A DNA stretch of 64,000 bases from Thermoplasmata archaeon. Its GTDB lineage: Archaea; Thermoplasmatota; Thermoplasmata; Thermoplasmatales; Thermoplasmataceae. A program made the translations under genes and the position numbers. The stretch covers positions 1 to 64,000 of the forward strand of contig JAJYVJ010000001.1 in NCBI GenBank assembly GCA_021792045.1, read 5' to 3'. Within the stretch, counting starts at the first letter, position 1. Every line of letters starts with the position of its first letter. Shown piece after piece: positions 55,901 through 63,956 of this stretch. The notes under the pieces are model-generated. The model was not told where the DNA came from. It did no database searches and saw nothing but the letters and a program-made list of their open reading frames with translations.

Positions 55901-56921
55901 TTCATTGACATTTTATCCAAAACTGCTAGGCGTCGAATATTATGTTATGACTGAGGAAACACAAATTGCTATGAATTATAATGCATCAATGAACGAATGG
56001 GTTGGTCAGTTTACTCTTCCAAGCAGCGTGGCTGACGGTAGTTTTGGTATTAACTATGAAGGAATAGGAGCGCCAATTGCAGAGTTGCCTCCTGGGCAAT
56101 ATGCAGCTTTTATATCAGGGATATCTGCTAATGGGTACCCAACAACTACCGCCTACAGCGCTCAGCAGCCATTTGAGGTCCTTCCTTACATTATGCTTCA
56201 AAATGAAAACATAGTCAGCTTACCTCAGACATACGGTCTGGCAATGATGCAGGATTCGATACACTACGACGGGACTATAAGCAGTTCTGTGATGCTGGGC
56301 AACAACTACGTGAACAATTCTGTGATATCACTTTCCAGCGTAGATGTCAACGGCACGTTATTTGTGAACAACTCTACAATTTACCTAAACAAGACACTCG
56401 GTCTGAATATAGTTGCAACCGACAGCAATGTGATAATGGTATCCAGCCACTTCAACACAGTTTCCCTCAAGTCATCCAAGATTACCAACGTTGATTCCAG
56501 CTACACAGCGATCTCACCATCTTTGCCAGCTATAAGCATAATATCCCCGTCGCTCAGTAGTGCTTACTCCAGCAACGTGACATTCAAAATAAGCGTAAGC
56601 GGAAGTGACATTGCATACACGCAGGTTTTCCTCAGTGGAAGCATGATATACAACTCTACGTCGTCCAGCATATCCTTTGCTTACAACACATCAAAACTTC
56701 CTGACGGATCTTACAATGTTACCGTCAAAACGATGCAGAATGATGGTTTGGCATCTTACAACTACACTGTGCTTAATGTTAATAACAACCTAAATAACCT
56801 GTCAAATAAGATTTCAAGTGATACTTCTTCAATATCTACGGTGGCTTATATTGGTATAGCACTAGGCGCCGTTGGAACAGTTTTGGGCATAGCTGCACTA
56901 TTGATAAGAAAGAAAAAATAA
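52953..56921 (+). CDS. Giant membrane-anchored sedolisin (S53) protease
   Basis: A serine-carboxyl protease active at acid pH, 1322 residues. Order: signal peptide; pro-kumamolisin activation domain (about 45-215); catalytic domain (about 225-585); about 700 residues of Ig-like and beta-rich extension; one helix near 1293-1316; RKKK end. The catalytic set can be read: E302 and D306 in DGEISLDVEASHTMAPGA, D391 in SASSGDVGGSG and S512 in SGGTSEASP. The domain ends with the normal NGWGSLN. Typical sedolisins stop there, so the extension is more than the enzyme's own size. It should mature by removal of the prodomain outside the cell and digest external protein while tethered. Confidence 0.9.
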   Translation: MNKELKVAIVIVISMVMVLSVAFIGLGNSQSSHIVPVSASASISSSSGTVYELPNVTVSGFSYSHQVPANTELNFEVYVPLLKESVLNSYASQVSIPGNPLFDHFMNYSQIEKEFMNTAQFNADKIALIKDGFTILTANDPIITARGTEAQIQSDLGLHAEYYSNGTSSYYYAFGTPTLLNSQIMVSNISSLIFAHPSTLEGEKQIASLSKIAQSQNETVPLVGYSPKYLEQVYNATGMYGSGYNGKGQTIGILDFGGDPFIKQQLAYYDSEFNISAPPSFNVIPIGPYQPVSGIFSGWDGEISLDVEASHTMAPGANITLYIANFACDLAPAIAFIDSQPHVVNDLSQSFSVPESVITNSGLYDICDQITNEMYAIGSLEGITFSASSGDVGGSGFSTGPIGTVGYPATSPYVTSVGGTSTYLDFNGTNLVSFNQTAWSNYGFVPPEINYGGSTGGISDMQPMLPYQNSSIIPKGYPNGKAVPDLSFEATLFPGFEYVMPGNLTELSGGTSEASPILAGLITLADQQLGHKIGNLEPSLYYLGEHDYKSVFIPVTFGYNIPFTDSYGYNLVNGWGSLNIGAFANAYGSMNLGNKLSIVVSSQYIGPFTNETLLGEYQPGQSVVVMAGITTNVSGNLTNLRYENVTTGSFNVSLVTLSGNLTTVRMTYNASLSSLEKASFWTASVKMPAKASGPSYFEVYGHNGTEIGMDTQNVFIGDYLNIFSPASGAPFSTNAPGGLLVEGYLSYLNGTMVKGQNATVELDAYSIFNNTYYSVTSTELIAINTTTGLYSENATFLMGDISGNFPDTVSLLIGTSAYSYTPFMNGAYLQDSLILGPNIVEPGAVGAGQYIDVIGSVSTPLNEFSFYGSLSSNVTFSLFSPAHKEVSSVTYNEVDELVNPSGVPMLFVPDNATPGLYTILINSTYYSQIHSEYINGSFYGQIYVTNFNVPRISINSMTYEGQTVTVKANIQYPNGTEVKYGMYSLTFYPKLLGVEYYVMTEETQIAMNYNASMNEWVGQFTLPSSVADGSFGINYEGIGAPIAELPPGQYAAFISGISANGYPTTTAYSAQQPFEVLPYIMLQNENIVSLPQTYGLAMMQDSIHYDGTISSSVMLGNNYVNNSVISLSSVDVNGTLFVNNSTIYLNKTLGLNIVATDSNVIMVSSHFNTVSLKSSKITNVDSSYTAISPSLPAISIISPSLSSAYSSNVTFKISVSGSDIAYTQVFLSGSMIYNSTSSSISFAYNTSKLPDGSYNVTVKTMQNDGLASYNYTVLNVNNNLNNLSNKISSDTSSISTVAYIGIALGAVGTVLGIAALLIRKKK

Positions 56922-56955
56922 TTCTTTTATTTTTATACTTTTTGTACTCTTTTTT
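56922..56955 (+). terminator. T-rich terminator
   Basis: Several T-runs (TTCTTTTATTTTTA, then CTTTTTTGTAC-like) directly follow the sedolisin stop codon. Archaeal transcription ends at such runs without a hairpin. It also lies before the end of argS on the other strand. Confidence 0.5.
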
Positions 56956-57032
56956 ATGGTTATATGTACGAAGATGTTTTTATTCATGCTTTGTTGCAGT
57001 TCATATGTTTTGGAGAAAAATAGAATGCGATA

Positions 57033-58691
57033 TTACATTTCATCCAGAACTCTAATACCAACGATTTCTGACGCGTCCTTTACAATCTCCCTGTATGACT
57101 TTATAAGAAGTAGCCTTCTCCTTCTTACAGCAGTTTCTGAGTTTATAACAGGACAGTTTGTGTAAAAATCGTTGAAGCCTCTAGTAAGGTCGAGAAGGTA
57201 ATTCGCTATTGCCTCAGGTTTTAGATTCATGACTGCCTCCTTTAGAACGGTGGCATAGAGGTACATCTTTTTTATGAGTTTTCTTTCATTTTCGTCATAA
57301 TAGTCAGAAAGGCTTACTTCGGTATCAGGAGATTTATTCATTATGCTTGTCGACCTTGCATATGAATACATTATAAATGGAGCAGTGTCTCCCTCAAAGT
57401 CCAGGGCCTCGGACCACTTGAAAACGATCTGCTTGTTTGCGTTGAGTTTAATGATGTGGAATCTTATGGCTGAAATAGCCACTGCTTCTGCTATACCCCT
57501 CAGGCGATCTTCTTGTAATTCCGGCCTCTTTTCTTTTACAACTCTGTATGCCTCTTCCTTCGCTCTTTCCACCAGATCATCGAGGAGTGCACCGACGCCC
57601 TTTCTGGTGGCCATTTTTCCGCTCTCGAGAGAAACGTATGCGTAGAATACAAAATTGATCTTCTGTTCATAACCCAAAATGTCTTTGAATACTTCGTAGA
57701 TGTGCTTTGAGTAGTCTTTGTGGTTCTCGCCCAGTACAGTAATGCACCAGTCATAATATTGGAATTTGTACAGGTGATAAGCAATGTCCCTTGAAAAGTA
57801 CAGGGAGGTACCGTCATCTCTGGTCAGGAAAACTTTCTTCCCGTCCAGGGTTATGAATTTTGCGTCGCCTTCACTTTCAACATGATCTTTAAGGAGATCC
57901 AGAACCTGTTCTACATCCTTATTCTGTACAAGATCGGATTCCCATGTGAAGTCATCGATTTTAATATCTATCTTATTTAAAGAGGCCATTATGCTATCTA
58001 TAATGACCTTGCTTACTTTCTTGATGCCTGAAAGCAGCTCCGGATCTCCATTTTCATACCTCCTCATTATGTCATTCACTTCTTTTTCCACGGAAGGATC
58101 CGCCTCAATGTCTTTGTGAATCCTTTGGTATGCTTCCCAGAGTGAATTGACCGTAGGGTTCTGAGATTTAGCATATTTGGTATAACCAAGATATAGCGAT
58201 GCAACCTGCCTTCCAGAATCATTAACAAAATACTGCGTCGTCACTCTGTAACCGTACCTAGATAATAAACGAAAAAGAGAGTCTCCAATTATCGAATTCC
58301 TAGTTCGTCCAATGTGTATCGGCCCAGTTGGATTCGCACTTGTATGCTCAATGCTGACTCTTTCCGGGTCCTGGAATGTATCTGGGAATCTGCCTCCCTG
58401 CTGAATTTGTTCCGCGACCACAGACATCATGGCTGATGGCTTGATAATAAAATTTACATATCCGCCATTAAATTCTATATTTTCTATGTAAGGTATATTC
58501 AGAAAAGCATTGTTAATTTTCGACCTAATGACGTCCAGGCCTATCTTTGATTCTTTTGTAATCCTGAAGGTCCTGAATGTTATGTCCGAATGCCCGGTAT
58601 GGTCTATTCCAATATCACTTTCTCTACAGTCGGGAAATTGGTTTTTAAGTTCGTCCGAAATCTTTTGTAGATAGTTCTCAAATATCAGCAT
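57033..58691 (-). CDS. argS: Arginyl-tRNA synthetase
   Basis: Class I aminoacyl-tRNA synthetase charging tRNA-Arg, 552 residues. The N-terminal additional domain contains the usual VNFIIKPS end. The active site has HTSANPTGPIHIGRTRNS with HIGH as HIGR (about 126-129), and the KMSKS loop is degenerate (KMATRKG, about 359-365) as in many ArgRS. The C-terminal anticodon-binding DALR domain ends with NDFYTNCPVIN and RRRRLLLIKSY. A minus-strand TTTATAA about 25 bases before ATG 58691 indicates a leaderless transcript. Confidence 0.96.
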   Translation of the reverse strand: MLIFENYLQKISDELKNQFPDCRESDIGIDHTGHSDITFRTFRITKESKIGLDVIRSKINNAFLNIPYIENIEFNGGYVNFIIKPSAMMSVVAEQIQQGGRFPDTFQDPERVSIEHTSANPTGPIHIGRTRNSIIGDSLFRLLSRYGYRVTTQYFVNDSGRQVASLYLGYTKYAKSQNPTVNSLWEAYQRIHKDIEADPSVEKEVNDIMRRYENGDPELLSGIKKVSKVIIDSIMASLNKIDIKIDDFTWESDLVQNKDVEQVLDLLKDHVESEGDAKFITLDGKKVFLTRDDGTSLYFSRDIAYHLYKFQYYDWCITVLGENHKDYSKHIYEVFKDILGYEQKINFVFYAYVSLESGKMATRKGVGALLDDLVERAKEEAYRVVKEKRPELQEDRLRGIAEAVAISAIRFHIIKLNANKQIVFKWSEALDFEGDTAPFIMYSYARSTSIMNKSPDTEVSLSDYYDENERKLIKKMYLYATVLKEAVMNLKPEAIANYLLDLTRGFNDFYTNCPVINSETAVRRRRLLLIKSYREIVKDASEIVGIRVLDEM

Positions 58692-58712
58692 ATCAGCAGT
58701 TGATCTTTAAGC

Positions 58713-58719
58713 GTTATAA
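58713..58719 (-). promoter_or_regulatory. TATA box of argS
   Basis: TTTATAA on the minus strand, centred about 25 bases before the argS start codon. Confidence 0.5.
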
Positions 58720-59175
58720 AAGAGTTGGTAGGGCAGATCGCTGTCTTGAAGTTGATTGTTACATTAAAACCAAAATAATTGCGTGTGCAAAGGAACTTTG
58801 GCAGTTTTAGGTAATGTAACCGCAGATCACCGGTTCGTACGCAGAATCAACGTATGCGTTTCTATTTCGTATCAGTCCGAGAAGGAACCCCCCAGCAAAT
58901 GCAGTCCAAACATATAAATGAGCAAAAGATCTAATTCATGCTTCAGTGTGCAGAGTGATCTGCAATGGAAACCACACCATACTCTAAAAGTTAACATTTA
59001 TGAGTCGAAATTTACTGGATCCATAAATGGCCCATCGAAATTCGTTGGTAGGGTAGAGAACGAAGAACATTGCCACGCAAGGTAGAAATTAACAATTCCA
59101 CTATTGAAATAGGGTGTATGGAGTCGCAGCATGACTTTAAGAATATCTTGACAATACAGGCAGTCAAGTACGGCT
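58720..59175. other. Intergenic stretch with short repeat and possible remnant
   Basis: No intact gene in about 450 bases. GTTGGTAGGGCAGA (58724-58737) recurs as GTTGGTAGGGTAGA (59044-59057). On the minus strand 58807-58935 stays open for 42 codons with a membrane-like product (AFAGGFLLGLIRNRN), perhaps a gene fragment. Confidence 0.35.
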
Positions 59176-61041
59176 ATGTCTTTTCAAATTACACGTAAAT
59201 ATAATGATTTAAAAGTGGATGGCTATCTGAAGATTGCCAACCACGGTTTTATAGCAAGTAACAGAACTGGTGCATTAGTCGGTATTGAAGGGACTATAGA
59301 CTGGGCATGTCTCCCGAATTTCAATTCTCCTCCAGTATTTGATCAGATCCTTGACAAGAATAGGGGCGGATATTTTACTATACGGCCACAGGGATATGAA
59401 GATCTGGAATTTATCCAATATTATAAGGAGTTAACTAACATACTTATCACTGAGTTTACTTCAAACGGAAAAACCGTTATGAAGATTACCGACTTCATTC
59501 CCACTTCTGAATATTCTACCATAAAATTTCCCGAAATACACAGGCTTGTTGAAACAAGATCCACGGACGTCAAAGTGCATCTTGAATTCAGGCCAACAAT
59601 TAATTTCGGAAGAACTGCAGTTACCATAGAGGAGCGAAAGAACGGATTCATTTATAGCTCTGATGGCACAAACGTAGGTATGGTTAGCGAGTTACCGCTG
59701 AGGCAGGAAGGGAATCTCATAGTGGGGGACAAGCTTGTTCCAAGACACACATCGTTATGGTCGATAGTCCTGGCAGGAATTACACATCTTGATAAGGTTG
59801 AGGATTACAAATCTCTCCAGCGGCTTGAAGAGACGACAGAATATTGGCTTAAATGGAGTAGCATGGGCACCTATAATGGCCTGTATGGGAACGACGTAAA
59901 CAGATCTGCTCTTATATTGAAGGGCCTGTTTTTTGAACCTACAGGACTCATGGTTGCAGCTCCAACTACAAGCCTTCCGGAGGTTCTCGGTGGTGAGAGG
60001 AATTGGGATTACAGGTATTCATGGATTCGCGATACAGCTTATGTTATCGAAGCTCTGGCTAAGATAGGCTACAAGAGAGAGGCCACACGATTCCTTTATG
60101 ATATAATGGATACTATCGAGAGGGAAAGGAGAATAAGAACGATATATCCTATTACGCCTGACAGTAACGTTGATGAGATAGAGCTTGATTATGATGGATA
60201 TGCTGGTTCGAGGCCTGTAAGGATTGGAAATAAAGCATCTGAACAGTTGCAGATAGACCAATATGCTTCCATAATAAACGCAATAGATGCACTCAGCAAG
60301 GTTGGAGGCATAATTTCATCGTCTCTCTGGAATTTCGTTGGCGATACTCTGGATACGCTTTCAGAACTGTGGGCATTTCCAGACTCAAGTATATGGGAAT
60401 TCCGCAGCGAGCCGAGACATTACGTTTATTCAAAGGTTCTTGCATGGTCTGCTTTCCAGAATGCTATCGATATGGGCAAGAGAGAGAATCTGTCGGGCCC
60501 GTACAGAAAATGGACTGCTATAGCTGAAGAAATCAAGGCCGATGTATTAAAAAACGGCTTTAACAAAGAGGTTAACTCTTTTGTCCAGTATTACGGCGCC
60601 TCTGAGACGGATGCAGCTCTCCTGCGTATTCCACTTGTAAATTTCCTTCCCATTACAGATCGACGTATTCAGGGCACTATAAGAAAAATAGAGAATGATC
60701 TGAGGGCGACCGATCATCTGTTCAAGCGATACAAGAATGATGATGGCCTCAAAGGGGACGACAACGCCTTCCTCCTGCTCTCTTTCTGGTACGTTGAGGT
60801 TCTGGTTAAGATGGGTAAGATTGATGAGGCGCGTGACGTTTTCGACTCTCTTATGGATCGCGCCAACCACCTTGGCCTTTTTTCGGAGGAGATCGATCTA
60901 ACAACAGGGGAGCAGCTCGGCAATTTTCCGCAGGCCATGACGCACCTTGGTGTCATACGATCTGCGGTCATACTGAACGCAGCATTCAGAAACTCAAAGA
61001 AGATCAACGGAAAGATACAGCTGAGAGCGCCAATAGAGTGA
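59176..61041 (+). CDS. GH15 glucoamylase or trehalase
   Basis: Glycoside hydrolase family 15 enzyme of 621 residues releasing glucose from alpha-glucans or trehalose. An N-terminal super-beta-sandwich domain of about 250 residues (GFIASNRTGALVGIEGTIDW) is followed by the (alpha/alpha)6 barrel: GGERNWDYRYSWIRD (about 272-286), the general acid in SIWEFR (E408) and the base in LFSEEIDLTTGEQLGNFPQA (E571). No signal peptide is present, so it is cytoplasmic. Both glucoamylase and trehalase activities are known for this family in Thermoplasma, so the substrate cannot be settled by motif alone. It could supply glucose from storage glycan or trehalose. Confidence 0.88.
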   Translation: MSFQITRKYNDLKVDGYLKIANHGFIASNRTGALVGIEGTIDWACLPNFNSPPVFDQILDKNRGGYFTIRPQGYEDLEFIQYYKELTNILITEFTSNGKTVMKITDFIPTSEYSTIKFPEIHRLVETRSTDVKVHLEFRPTINFGRTAVTIEERKNGFIYSSDGTNVGMVSELPLRQEGNLIVGDKLVPRHTSLWSIVLAGITHLDKVEDYKSLQRLEETTEYWLKWSSMGTYNGLYGNDVNRSALILKGLFFEPTGLMVAAPTTSLPEVLGGERNWDYRYSWIRDTAYVIEALAKIGYKREATRFLYDIMDTIERERRIRTIYPITPDSNVDEIELDYDGYAGSRPVRIGNKASEQLQIDQYASIINAIDALSKVGGIISSSLWNFVGDTLDTLSELWAFPDSSIWEFRSEPRHYVYSKVLAWSAFQNAIDMGKRENLSGPYRKWTAIAEEIKADVLKNGFNKEVNSFVQYYGASETDAALLRIPLVNFLPITDRRIQGTIRKIENDLRATDHLFKRYKNDDGLKGDDNAFLLLSFWYVEVLVKMGKIDEARDVFDSLMDRANHLGLFSEEIDLTTGEQLGNFPQAMTHLGVIRSAVILNAAFRNSKKINGKIQLRAPIE

Positions 61042-61133
61042 TTGGTCTGTAATTTTTATTGCCTTATAGAAAAATTAAACACAGAGCGTGTATTTTCAAT
61101 CATTTCATACATTTTTCAGTCGAGCCTTGTCGG

Positions 61134-61142
61134 TTAATATAC
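61134..61142 (+). promoter_or_regulatory. TATA box of polymerase operon
   Basis: TTAATATAC is centred about 27 bases before ATG 61165, the first gene of a three-gene operon. Confidence 0.5.
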
Positions 61143-61164
61143 AATCGATAAGTTATGGTCTCTA

Positions 61165-61590
61165 ATGCATGGCTCTTTAAGGATATTCCGCACCGGTTCT
61201 TTCGATATCAAAAATCTTGAGCAGTTCCTTGAATTGGCTCAGGATTACGAAAGCCCGCATCTTCTTGTATCTGACGGGATATTGTTGAGTACGAGTTATA
61301 TAAAGAATGATCTGGTAATACAGAGAATACTGACATCAAATCAACTGCAAAAAATACTCATAGACATGGACGACTCGCCATGCTATATTATTATCGCGTC
61401 ATCCGTCATAGAATCCTGGAAAAAGATCATTGTTGAGAGCATATACGACATACTGAAAGCAAAAAGCTATCGAGGGGCCATAATTTTCATGAACATAGTT
61501 GGAAAACATGGTATCTTTGAGTTTTATTTTGGTAAACGCGTAATATCTGAGGAGGGATTTAATTTATGGGTAGAACGATACCAACAATGA
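61165..61590 (+). CDS. Unknown protein, first gene of polymerase operon
   Basis: A 141-residue soluble protein with alternating helices and strands (IIIASSVIESWKKIIVESIY, then GAIIFMNIVGKHGIFEFYFG), probably a small alpha/beta fold. No Cys cluster or P-loop and no known family. Its last 25 bases overlap the next gene, and a TATA box about 27 bases upstream supports ATG 61165. Its job is likely tied to the downstream polymerase homologue. Confidence 0.65.
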   Translation: MHGSLRIFRTGSFDIKNLEQFLELAQDYESPHLLVSDGILLSTSYIKNDLVIQRILTSNQLQKILIDMDDSPCYIIIASSVIESWKKIIVESIYDILKAKSYRGAIIFMNIVGKHGIFEFYFGKRVISEEGFNLWVERYQQ

Positions 61591-61820
61591 GGCAGTCTGT
61601 AGAGGAACTTTCTACACGGATAGAACGTATGGGTCGTCTGATGAACAAGGACGAAATGGAGTTGCTGATAAAACTTATACTAAAAGGCAGAAAACACGCT
61701 CATGAAGCCTCGTATTCTTCCCTGGACCCAGAATTCTCATTTGCACTTTCCGTTCTTATAGAAATGGAGAAGGAGATACATGTTATCAGGGAGCGCCTGG
61801 AGAGTCTGGAAAAGGAATAA
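61566..61820 (+). CDS. Small MGRT-type archaeal conserved protein
   Basis: An 84-residue, mostly helical protein. It opens with MGRTIPTMRQSVEELSTRIE and has a central KLILKGRKHAHEASYSS with conserved-looking basic and His residues, ending in a coiled-coil tail. I have seen this MGRT-type opening in other archaeal proteins of unknown function; whether they also sit beside polymerase genes would need checking. It overlaps the preceding gene by 25 bases and precedes the polymerase homologue by 38 bases. A role as a helper or DNA-binding subunit of the polymerase is an inference. Confidence 0.7.
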   Translation: MGRTIPTMRQSVEELSTRIERMGRLMNKDEMELLIKLILKGRKHAHEASYSSLDPEFSFALSVLIEMEKEIHVIRERLESLEKE

Positions 61821-61858
61821 AATAACACGTTCAATAAAAAACTGTTAAACATTTCATA

Positions 61859-63892
61859 TTGGAAATGACGGCCATGAAAATCATAATAAATGCAACCGGG
61901 TCAGATACGATAAGGTTATGGGAGTGGGATAGTAAGCATCTCAGCTTCAAGGATTACAGAAACAAATCATGGGTATTTGTTCACGGAGTTGAATACGATC
62001 TCGACTTTCTCGCCTCGCAGCTTGACCGATCCATATTCAGGTATTCTGAATCCTTTGGAAATAACGTATATGGCAAGATTAGAGGCTTAAGAGTTGAGGT
62101 ATATCCATCAAATATGCCGGATCTTATCCATGCCATAGAAACCATAGGTTTTGGAAGAAAATATAGCATATATAATGCCGATATAAACCCTGCATTAAGA
62201 TTCATGGCCGAAACTAACAGGCAATTTTTTTCCATAGAATCTTTATACGCCTATGATCCTGATATACCCACCGTATCAATAACCGGGTCCGCAGTGCATG
62301 GAAAGCCTGAAACAATATCTATAAACGGCAAGCCTGAAGAGAAAATAACTCCGGAATCGCTAACTGATATGGTAAACGCAATAAATTATGCTGTTATTAT
62401 AATATATGACAATACCGATAAACTGTTTGAAAACACACTTAAAATTGCACATGGTTTGGGATTGAAGTTACCTTTTGTCAGGACATTCTCTGCACAAACT
62501 TATGAATCCTATGGCCAGACCCACTATAAGAATCCTCGCATCAGCCTCTCTGGTAAAATATGTATCTCCTCGGATTCTTTTGTATACTCAGAATCAGGCC
62601 TAGAAGGGCTCATGGAAGTATCAAGGATCTCTGGGCTCCCAATAACTACGGCCTCCGTGGTCACAACAGGGACATCTGTTTCATCCCTTGAAGAGACATA
62701 CGCCATAAAACATAATATTCTGATACCGCTATATAAAGACGATCACGAGAATGAGAAAACCGTTGAGACCCTGTACGAAACAGACAAGGGCGGAATGGTT
62801 CTCCAGCCCGAACCTGGTGTTTACAGCGATGTTTATGAAATTGATTTTTCATCGATGTATCCCAGTATAATAGTTAACTATAATCTCTCTCCAGAAACAA
62901 TGAACCTTACATCAGGTTTTCATGTACCGGATACACCATACAGTATCTCAACCGATCGAAAGGGTTTCCTCTCAAGCGCGCTTGGCAATCTCCTGGAAAC
63001 CAGGTTGTTTTACAAATCAATAAAAAATTTAGATCCAATCTATCAAAAAAGAGATGCAGCCTTGAAATGGATGCTCCTGACATCTTTTGGGTACACGGGT
63101 TATAAGAATGCAAAATTCGGAAAAATAGAGATGCATGAGGCCATCACTGCTATCGGCAGGTGGGCTCTGGTGCACGCAATTAACCTTGCAAAGGATCATA
63201 ATTTTAAGATCATTCATGGCATTGTTGACTCCCTCTGGTTAAGCGGACATGGAGATATTGAATCCCTGATTGCGGATATTGAGCGCGAAACAAGGATAAA
63301 AATAGTTGTAGATGGGCATTACCAATGGATTACGTTCCTGCCTTCTCGTTCAGGATTGGGCGCTCTCAACAGGTATCTGGGACTTAGGTATGATGGATCT
63401 TTCAAGGTTAGGGGTATCGAAGCCCGGAGAAGCGATGTACCTTACATGGCCATAAAATTCCAGATGGATGCTTTGAATATACTGCGTGATTGCGGGACCG
63501 TGGATGAAATAGCCAAAAAGAGAGCAGAAATACTGAACTTGGAAACATATTACAAAAATAATCTGCGTTCTTTTCCAAGGAATTACTATAATATCCGCTT
63601 TCATATAACAAAGCACTTCGAGGACTATATGTCCAATACAATACAGAAACGCATCCTAAAGCATGTTGAAAGCAAAGGGCATGAAATCTGGCCAGGATCA
63701 ACTGTAAAGGCTGCAGTTGTAAACAAGAAAATGGATATATTCGATTTTGGTGATAATATCTATGACGATATAGATGTAAAATTCTATGAGCGAATATTAT
63801 CCAGGGCATTTGAGCCAATAAACTTTCTCATGGACTCGGTATGCGGAAAAACTGAGTTCAATATACTAAACAAAAATAATATATTGATATAA
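61859..63892 (+). CDS. Family-B DNA polymerase homologue, divergent
   Basis: A 677-residue polymerase-like protein. Motif A is intact (EIDFSSMYPSIIVNY, D329), motif B is recognisable (KWMLLTSFGYTGY, K403), and motif C reads HGIVDSLWL, keeping the metal-binding Asp (D457) but lacking the first Asp of the canonical YGDTDS. The N-terminal 320 residues do not show the exonuclease motifs of replicative PolB enzymes. This points to a side lineage, perhaps with reduced or specialised synthesis (repair or translesion). The start is ATG 61859 or one of the next in-frame ATGs. It ends the operon with two small proteins. Confidence 0.8.
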   Translation: MEMTAMKIIINATGSDTIRLWEWDSKHLSFKDYRNKSWVFVHGVEYDLDFLASQLDRSIFRYSESFGNNVYGKIRGLRVEVYPSNMPDLIHAIETIGFGRKYSIYNADINPALRFMAETNRQFFSIESLYAYDPDIPTVSITGSAVHGKPETISINGKPEEKITPESLTDMVNAINYAVIIIYDNTDKLFENTLKIAHGLGLKLPFVRTFSAQTYESYGQTHYKNPRISLSGKICISSDSFVYSESGLEGLMEVSRISGLPITTASVVTTGTSVSSLEETYAIKHNILIPLYKDDHENEKTVETLYETDKGGMVLQPEPGVYSDVYEIDFSSMYPSIIVNYNLSPETMNLTSGFHVPDTPYSISTDRKGFLSSALGNLLETRLFYKSIKNLDPIYQKRDAALKWMLLTSFGYTGYKNAKFGKIEMHEAITAIGRWALVHAINLAKDHNFKIIHGIVDSLWLSGHGDIESLIADIERETRIKIVVDGHYQWITFLPSRSGLGALNRYLGLRYDGSFKVRGIEARRSDVPYMAIKFQMDALNILRDCGTVDEIAKKRAEILNLETYYKNNLRSFPRNYYNIRFHITKHFEDYMSNTIQKRILKHVESKGHEIWPGSTVKAAVVNKKMDIFDFGDNIYDDIDVKFYERILSRAFEPINFLMDSVCGKTEFNILNKNNILI

Positions 63893-63900
63893 AAAAATAA

Positions 63901-63942
63901 TGGGTAAACCGTTATATGAACAGTTTTAGGTCTATTTACCCA
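63901..63942. terminator. Hairpin between convergent genes
   Basis: TGGGTAAA (63901-63908) pairs with TTTACCCA (63935-63942) over a 26-base loop, between the polymerase stop codon and the end of a minus-strand gene. It can serve both directions. Confidence 0.5.
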
Positions 63943-63956
63943 AAAATTTCTAATAA

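Noticed and set aside
59119..59199. A 26-codon frame overlapping the GH15 start as a leader peptide
   Set aside because: No RBS, no attenuator-like structure, and it runs into the GH15 gene in another frame.
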